Assembly (NCBI GenBank): GCA_036676175.1
Contig: JAKFDL010000115.1
Span: 1-18,356, forward strand
From: Methylotenera_A sp036676175
GTDB taxonomy: Bacteria; Pseudomonadota; Gammaproteobacteria; Burkholderiales; Methylophilaceae
DNA length: 18,356 nucleotides
Reading direction: 5' to 3'
Positions within the stretch are counted from its first letter, which is position 1; each line of letters begins with the position of its first letter. Made by a program: the position numbers and the translations under genes. The notes below the pieces were generated by a model, which saw only the letters and a program-made list of their open reading frames with translations, was not told the DNA's origin and did not search any database. Below, piece by piece: positions 13,763 to 18,356 of this stretch.

Positions 13763-14245
13763 TCATTTTATTAGGCCTTTTAGTGCCGCAAATGGGTTGG
13801 GCTTATCGCCACTTTGGGTGCTGATCTTGCTGCAATCATGCGTATGGGTGGGGGCAATAGGTAAAGCCAGTAGCAACTCGTCTTCTATTAACTCACCCAC
13901 ATCCATTTCATGGGTGGCTTCCAACCAGTCAATCTCATCGTCTTCTTCAGCTTCACTTATTTCGGTGTTGCTGATCAGGTAATCGAAGCTTAAATTCAAA
14001 TTTACCGCCATTTCATCTAAGCAGCGCTGACAAGTAACGACCAAGTTGGCTTTGATAGTTAGGTGTAGGCTAGGCTGGCGAAACTGCTTGCCTGTGCCCA
14101 ACAACTCAAACTGAACTGATGATTTGTCTTTATTTGCCAGAATTTCTGCTAGGCGCGGTAGTTCGTCAACCGCCAAACGATCACTCAACTTAAGTTGGCT
14201 TTTTGCGAATTCTAAGTTGTTAATAATCAAAGATTTTTGTGTCAT
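13763..14245 (-). CDS. yceD: DUF177/YceD family protein (23S rRNA accumulation)
   Basis: A 160-residue YceD/DUF177 protein. The family signature is the TCQRCLDE motif near residues 80-87, followed by an acidic stretch (about 100-120) and the GELIEDELLLALPIAPTH segment. The C-terminus has the typical KPNPFAALKGL ending. E. coli YceD is linked to 23S rRNA accumulation, and its gene precedes rpmF almost universally. I chose the ATG at 14245, which has GGA ten bases upstream; an in-frame TTG at 14260 would add five residues but has no ribosome binding site. It diverges from the pyruvate carboxylase genes across a short shared regulatory region. Molecular function remains poorly defined. Confidence 0.92.
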   Translation of the reverse strand: MTQKSLIINNLEFAKSQLKLSDRLAVDELPRLAEILANKDKSSVQFELLGTGKQFRQPSLHLTIKANLVVTCQRCLDEMAVNLNLSFDYLISNTEISEAEEDDEIDWLEATHEMDVGELIEDELLLALPIAPTHTHDCSKISTQSGDKPNPFAALKGLIK

Positions 14246-14313
14246 TTTCTGTAAATCCAACGTTTTTTTAAAGGGTTTTTAGCCGGCATCATATCCCTTA
14301 CAGTGCCCATGCG

Positions 14314-14322
14314 TGTTATACT
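14314..14322 (+). promoter_or_regulatory. Candidate extended -10 promoter for the pyruvate carboxylase operon
   Basis: TGTTATACT contains TGn followed by TATACT (14317-14322, five of six matches to the -10). The corresponding -35 position has no good match, which extended -10 promoters tolerate. The predicted start near 14329 leaves about 70 bases of leader before the GTG at 14399. It lies in the 153-base divergent spacer shared with yceD. Confidence 0.45.
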
Positions 14323-14398
14323 CTAGCGGTTTGTGGGCTAAGGCTCTTGCGTTTCTTAAGTTATTATTTCAAGGCGTTGTAATTTTAAGGCTAATGTC

Positions 14399-15817
14399 GT
14401 GTTTAAAAAAATTCTAGTGGCTAATCGGGGTGAAATTGCAGTGCGTATTGTACGCGCTTGCTCTGAAATGGGCATTAAGTCTGTTGCGATTTATGCCGAT
14501 GCCGACCGCCATGCACTGCACGTCAAAAAAGCGGATGAGGCCTATAATTTGGGTGCTGACCCAGTTGCGGGTTATTTAAATGCACACAATATCGTCAACG
14601 TAGCCGTCGCCGCTGGTTGCGATGCGCTGCATCCCGGCTATGGATTTTTGTCAGAAAATCCTGAGCTGGCTGAAATCTGTGCGCGTCGTGGCATCAAGTT
14701 TATCGGGCCGAGTGCAGCGGTGATCCGCCAAATGGGCGATAAAATTGAAGCGCGCAAGGCGATGACTAGTGCGGGTATCCCTTGCACACCCGGTAGTGAT
14801 GGCAACTTAGCCAACCTGAATGAAGCCGTAGCTTTGGCTAATAAAATTGGCTACCCAGTTATGCTGAAAGCTACTAACGGCGGCGGTGGACGCGGTATTC
14901 GTCGTTGTGATTCCGAAAAAGAGTTATTAGGCAACTATGACCGCGTTATTTCTGAAGCCAGCAAAGCTTTTGGCAAACCCGAAGTATTTTTAGAAAAATG
15001 TGTTGTCTCACCGCGCCATATTGAGGTGCAAGTAATGGCAGATAGCCAAGGTAACGTAATTCACCTGTTTGAGCGCGATTGCTCAATCCAGCGCCGCAAT
15101 CAAAAACTCATCGAAATTGCCCCCTCCCCTCAGTTAAGTCAAGCGCAGCGTGATTATATTGGCGGGCTAGCCGTCAAGGCAGCGAAAGCAGTTGGCTACG
15201 AAAATGCGGGTACGGTCGAGTTCTTACTCGATTCAAACAATACTTTCTACTTTATGGAAATGAATACCCGTTTACAGGTAGAACATACTGTAACCGAGAC
15301 TATTACCGGCGTGGATATCGTACAACAGCAAATTCGCATTGCCTATGGCCTGCCGTTGCAGTACAAGCAAAGTGAAATCACTTTTCGTGGCTTTGCCATG
15401 GAATACCGCATCAATGCGGAAGACCCTAAAAATGACTTTTTGCCGAGCTTTGGCAAAATTACCCGCTATTACTCTCCTGGTGGTCCAGGCGTGCGCATGG
15501 ACGCGGCCATTTACTCGGGCTATGTGATTCCACCTTATTACGATTCCATGTGTGCCAAGCTTACGGTGTGGGCCCTAGATTGGGAGGGCGTGGTTGAGCG
15601 TGGTCGCCGTGCGTTAGGGGACATGGTGGTGTATGGCGTTAAAACAACGATTCCGTATTACCAGGAAATCATGAAGCACCCCGATTTTAAAAATGCCAAC
15701 TTTAATACCAGCTTTGTCGAGAGTCATCCAGAGCTGACCAACTATGCAACAGAGCTACCGCCTGAATTGATTGCAGCTGCTATTTCGGCAGCGATTGCAG
15801 CGCATGAAGGTATTTAG
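14399..15817 (+). CDS. pycA: Pyruvate carboxylase subunit A (biotin carboxylase)
   Basis: A 472-residue ATP-grasp biotin carboxylase, similar in length and motifs to AccC. It begins FKKILVANRGEIAVR and has HPGYGFLSEN (residues 78-87), the glycine-rich loop GGGGRGIRR (161-169), RDCSIQRRNQK (226-236) and EMNTRLQVEH (287-296), which holds the metal- and bicarbonate-binding residues. It carboxylates biotin using ATP and bicarbonate. The direct downstream neighbour is a carboxyltransferase with a biotin domain rather than accB, so I read it as PycA of a two-subunit pyruvate carboxylase, with AccC as the alternative. The start is GTG, with AAGG eight bases upstream; an out-of-frame ATG five bases earlier opens only a seven-codon frame. 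Confidence 0.88.
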   Translation: MFKKILVANRGEIAVRIVRACSEMGIKSVAIYADADRHALHVKKADEAYNLGADPVAGYLNAHNIVNVAVAAGCDALHPGYGFLSENPELAEICARRGIKFIGPSAAVIRQMGDKIEARKAMTSAGIPCTPGSDGNLANLNEAVALANKIGYPVMLKATNGGGGRGIRRCDSEKELLGNYDRVISEASKAFGKPEVFLEKCVVSPRHIEVQVMADSQGNVIHLFERDCSIQRRNQKLIEIAPSPQLSQAQRDYIGGLAVKAAKAVGYENAGTVEFLLDSNNTFYFMEMNTRLQVEHTVTETITGVDIVQQQIRIAYGLPLQYKQSEITFRGFAMEYRINAEDPKNDFLPSFGKITRYYSPGGPGVRMDAAIYSGYVIPPYYDSMCAKLTVWALDWEGVVERGRRALGDMVVYGVKTTIPYYQEIMKHPDFKNANFNTSFVESHPELTNYATELPPELIAAAISAAIAAHEGI

Positions 15818-15874
15818 CATGTTATTAAACATTCAGCATTTAACACCCAGCAATTTTCATAAAGAAATAAAATT

Positions 15875-17728
15875 ATGAGCAAAATACACGTTACAGAACT
15901 GGTTTTACGCGACGGACATCAATCGTTAATTGCAACGAGATTGCGCACCGAAGACATGTTGCCCATCTGCGCCAAGCTTGATGCTATTGGGTTTTGGTCA
16001 ATAGAGGCTTGGGGCGGCGCCACCTTTGATGCTTGCGTCAGGTTCTTAAAAGAAGACCCTTGGGAGCGCTTAACTAAACTGCGCAAAGCACTCCCTAACA
16101 GTCAAATTAACATGTTATTACGCGGCCAGAACTTGCTGGGTTACCGCCATTATTCGGATGACGTTGTGCATGCCTTTGTGCAGAAATCTGCCGATAACGG
16201 CGTGGATGTGTTCCGCGTGTTTGATGCACTTAACGATGTGCGCAACTTGCGCGAAGCCATTAAGGCCGTTAAAAAAGTGAACAAGCATGCCATCGGCACA
16301 CTTTCATACACCACCAGCCCAGTGCACGATATTGATTACTTTGTCGCCATGGCCAAGCAACTGGAAGAGATTGGTGCCGATAGCATTGGTATTAAAGACA
16401 TGGCCAGCTTGCTGACACCTACTGCTGCAGGCGATTTGGTCAAAGCACTTAAATCTGCTGTTAGCTTACCGATTCATGTACACAGCCACGCCACTTCTGG
16501 TTTTGCCAGTATCGCGCTAATGAAAGCGGTTGAAAATGGTGCATCAATCATTGACACCTGTAACTCCTCATTTGCCGAGGGCGCCAGCCACCCTTCTACC
16601 GAAAGCATGGTCGCCGCCCTTCAAGGCACTGAATACGACACTGGGATTGACTTAGCCAAGCTACAAGAAATCACAGCTTATTTCCGCGAAGTGCGTAAAA
16701 AATATTGGCAGTATGAAAGCGAATTTACCGGTGTGGATACGCGCGTGCTAGTCAACCAAGTACCTGGTGGCATGATTTCTAACCTATCGAATCAATTAAA
16801 AGAACAAGGCGCATTGCATCGTATGGATGAAGTGCTGCTAGAAATTCCGCGTGTACGAGAAGACTTAGGCTACCCACCACTCGTTACACCAACTTCGCAA
16901 ATCGTAGGCTCACAAGCTGTGTTGAATGTGATGACAGGGTCGCGTTATAAATCAGTGACTAACGAGGTTAAAAACTACTTACTCGGCCAATATGGCCAAT
17001 CGCCAGCGCCAGTAAATGCCGAAGTTAAAACTAAAGCTGTGGGCGATGCCACAGTGATTACATGCCGCCCTGCCGACTTGCTGGCGCCAGAAATGGCAAG
17101 GTTACAAGTTGAATCTGAACGCATTGCAAAATCCGAGGAAGACGTTTTAACCTACGCCATGTTTCCTGATATTGGCCAAACCTTCTTGCAAGAGCGCAAT
17201 GCAGGCAGCTTAAAAGTTGAGCCACTGCAAACCAAAGAAACTGCCAATACCAGCGCGGCACGTTTTGCGCCGAACGAGTTCAACGTGACATTGCATGGTG
17301 AAACCTTCCATATCAAACTCACTGGTAGCGGTCATGCGGGTGAAGAGCAGCGTCCGTTCTACGTTTCAGTGGATGGTGTAGCCGAGGAAGTGATTGTAGA
17401 AACGCTAGACGAAATTGAAGTTTCAGCCAATGGCGCCAGCACAGGCGGCAAAAGTAGTGGCAAGAAAAAAGTTTCGACCACATCCAGTGGCCGCCCTCGT
17501 CCGCATCACTCTGGCTGTGTTACTACCGCAATGCCTGGTACTATTGTTGCAGTAAAAGTGAAAGTGGGCGATAAAGTAAAAGCCGGTGATGGCGTACTGG
17601 TGATTGAAGCAATGAAGATGGAAAACGAAATTCAAGCCTCTACCACTGGCACTGTGGTGGCTGTGCATGTGACTAAAGGCGATAACGTAACGCCAGATGA
17701 ATCCTTATTGGAAGTGCAACCAGAGTAG
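15875..17728 (+). CDS. pycB: Pyruvate carboxylase subunit B (carboxyltransferase plus biotin carrier)
   Basis: A 617-residue protein. Residues 1 to about 470 form the DRE-TIM carboxyltransferase domain and its partner domain. D13 in LRDGHQS, H203 and H205 in HVHSHATSG are likely metal ligands, and K174 in GIKDM is the likely carbamylated lysine. A flexible Ser/Gly/Lys linker follows (about 512-540), then a biotinyl domain with K581 in EAMKMENE as the biotinylation site. The fold is shared with the alpha subunit of oxaloacetate decarboxylase. With no membrane oadB or oadG nearby and a biotin carboxylase gene directly upstream (57-base gap), carboxylation of pyruvate to oxaloacetate is the better reading. 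The start has only a weak AAAGAA site. A terminator follows. Confidence 0.87.
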   Translation: MSKIHVTELVLRDGHQSLIATRLRTEDMLPICAKLDAIGFWSIEAWGGATFDACVRFLKEDPWERLTKLRKALPNSQINMLLRGQNLLGYRHYSDDVVHAFVQKSADNGVDVFRVFDALNDVRNLREAIKAVKKVNKHAIGTLSYTTSPVHDIDYFVAMAKQLEEIGADSIGIKDMASLLTPTAAGDLVKALKSAVSLPIHVHSHATSGFASIALMKAVENGASIIDTCNSSFAEGASHPSTESMVAALQGTEYDTGIDLAKLQEITAYFREVRKKYWQYESEFTGVDTRVLVNQVPGGMISNLSNQLKEQGALHRMDEVLLEIPRVREDLGYPPLVTPTSQIVGSQAVLNVMTGSRYKSVTNEVKNYLLGQYGQSPAPVNAEVKTKAVGDATVITCRPADLLAPEMARLQVESERIAKSEEDVLTYAMFPDIGQTFLQERNAGSLKVEPLQTKETANTSAARFAPNEFNVTLHGETFHIKLTGSGHAGEEQRPFYVSVDGVAEEVIVETLDEIEVSANGASTGGKSSGKKKVSTTSSGRPRPHHSGCVTTAMPGTIVAVKVKVGDKVKAGDGVLVIEAMKMENEIQASTTGTVVAVHVTKGDNVTPDESLLEVQPE

Positions 17729-17758
17729 TTTTGCCAATAGTTTCGATTGTACTTTAAG

Positions 17759-17794
17759 CAAAAAGCCGACAGAATGTCTTTGTCGGCTTTTTTA
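17759..17794 (+). terminator. Rho-independent terminator after pycB
   Basis: AAAAGCCGACA (17761-17771) and TGTCGGCTTTT (17781-17791) form an 11-bp stem with a nine-base loop, ending in a run of seven Ts. It sits 32 bases after the pycB stop and only about 25 bases before the maf ATG. Confidence 0.92.
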
Positions 17795-17817
17795 ATACTA
17801 AAAACGAATTTCTAGCT

Positions 17818-18356
17818 ATGAAACAAACTTTAATCTTAGCGTCATCCTCTGAGTATCGGCGCGAACTGCTACTTAAACTGCAAATTCCCTTTAGTAGCGT
17901 TTCCCCGCATGTAGATGAAACGCCGCTTGAAGGAGAAAAGCCGCAAAAAACTGCATTACGTCTTGCCCAGGTTAAAGCCAGAAAAGTGGGCAACGATTAT
18001 CCGCATGCCCTCATAATAGGCTGCGATCAGGTGGCAACCTTAGATGACGAGCAACTGGGCAAGCCGCTTAATCATGTGAACGCCACCAAGCAACTGCAAA
18101 AAATGCGTGGGCGCGAAGTCACTTTTCATAGTGCATTATGTTTATACAACGCTGCCACAGGCAATATGCAAGCGGAAGTGGTGCCATATGTGGTGCGGTT
18201 CAGGCAGTTGACTGACGCACAAATTGAAAACTATCTCACCAAAGAGCAGCCTTATCACTGTGCAGGCAGCGCTAAATCTGAAGGTTTAGGGATTGCACTT
18301 ATTGAACGCATGGTGGGCGAAGACCCGAATGCGTTGATCGCGGCGCAGGCCGACGG
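17818..18356 (+). CDS. Maf/YceF-family nucleotide pyrophosphatase, 3' end cut by window
   Basis: The first 179 codons of a Maf-family gene, open to the window edge; relatives are about 190-200 residues. It opens MKQTLILASSSEYRRELL, has VDETP near residues 32-36, LRLAQVKA near 48-55, GCDQV near 70-74, TFHSALCLY and HCAGSAKSEGLGI near residues 147-160. The GCDQV plus CAGS-KSEG pattern resembles the YceF subgroup, which hydrolyses m7GTP and related nucleotides, rather than the dTTP/UTP-type YhdE. yceF and yceD are divergent neighbours in many proteobacteria; here two pyruvate carboxylase genes lie between them. The last five codons (AAQAD) do not match the GLPLI-like sequence expected. No strong Shine-Dalgarno or separate promoter is visible. 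Confidence 0.9.
   Translation, partial: MKQTLILASSSEYRRELLLKLQIPFSSVSPHVDETPLEGEKPQKTALRLAQVKARKVGNDYPHALIIGCDQVATLDDEQLGKPLNHVNATKQLQKMRGREVTFHSALCLYNAATGNMQAEVVPYVVRFRQLTDAQIENYLTKEQPYHCAGSAKSEGLGIALIERMVGEDPNALIAAQAD

Noticed and set aside
14261..14313. A yceD promoter on the minus strand around TATGAT
   Set aside because: A -10-like hexamer is present, but no acceptable -35 or extended -10 element goes with it.
15875..17728. Reading this gene as oxaloacetate decarboxylase alpha subunit
   Set aside because: The domain structure is shared, but there are no oadB/oadG genes and the biotin carboxylase gene lies directly upstream, favouring pyruvate carboxylase.
1..18356. CRISPR arrays, insertion sequences, integrases, toxin-antitoxin or defence genes
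   Set aside because: No spaced identical repeats, transposase or integrase motifs, or recognisable defence proteins were seen on either strand.

Overview
The window looks like chromosomal DNA of a betaproteobacterium. The protein sequences and the gene order rpmF-plsX-fabH-fabD-fabG-acpP-fabF-pabC-mltG-tmk-holB-pilZ-tatD are typical of beta/gammaproteobacteria. The moderate GC content and the pairing with a two-subunit pyruvate carboxylase make a methylotroph-type lineage such as Methylophilaceae a reasonable guess. That placement is inference from gene content and has not been tested by a search. I see no rRNA or tRNA gene, no insertion sequence and no CRISPR array.

Layout. (1) Positions 1-2114 form a low-density accessory segment. 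It holds four small genes, all on the minus strand: two small membrane proteins, a Gly/Thr-rich repeat lipoprotein and an exported BamE-like protein. Between them lie two clear terminators, several inverted repeats and what looks like a decayed coding remnant (about 522-740). (2) Positions 2115-7741 (minus strand) are the cofactor/wall/replication half of the conserved cluster: pabC, mltG, tmk, holB, pilZ-type gene, tatD, then a PhnP-like metallo-beta-lactamase hydrolase. (3) A strong terminator at 7801-7828 separates this from the fatty-acid half, 7850-14245 (minus): DUF177/yceD, rpmF, plsX, fabH, fabD, fabG, acpP, fabF. (4) Diverging on the plus strand from 14399 are the biotin carboxylase and carboxyltransferase/biotin-carrier subunits of pyruvate carboxylase, then a terminator and the 5' part of a yceF-type maf gene, cut by the window end.

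How it fits together. PlsX links acyl-ACP to phospholipid synthesis, FabD makes malonyl-ACP, FabH starts chains, and FabG and FabF elongate on AcpP. PabC feeds folate, MltG trims nascent glycan strands, Tmk and HolB serve DNA synthesis, and the PilZ-family protein is expected to serve type IV pili. Pyruvate carboxylase would supply oxaloacetate.

No clearly new multi-gene system is visible. The most interesting signals are regulatory. plsX has a near-consensus sigma70 promoter placed so that its mRNA should be leaderless. The two genes expected to be most highly expressed, rpmF and acpP, are each followed by a perfect hairpin without a U-tract. The repeat lipoprotein gene carries a duplicated 14-codon block whose two copies differ only at synonymous sites. 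A gene-free stretch at 1532-1638 has several overlapping dyads.
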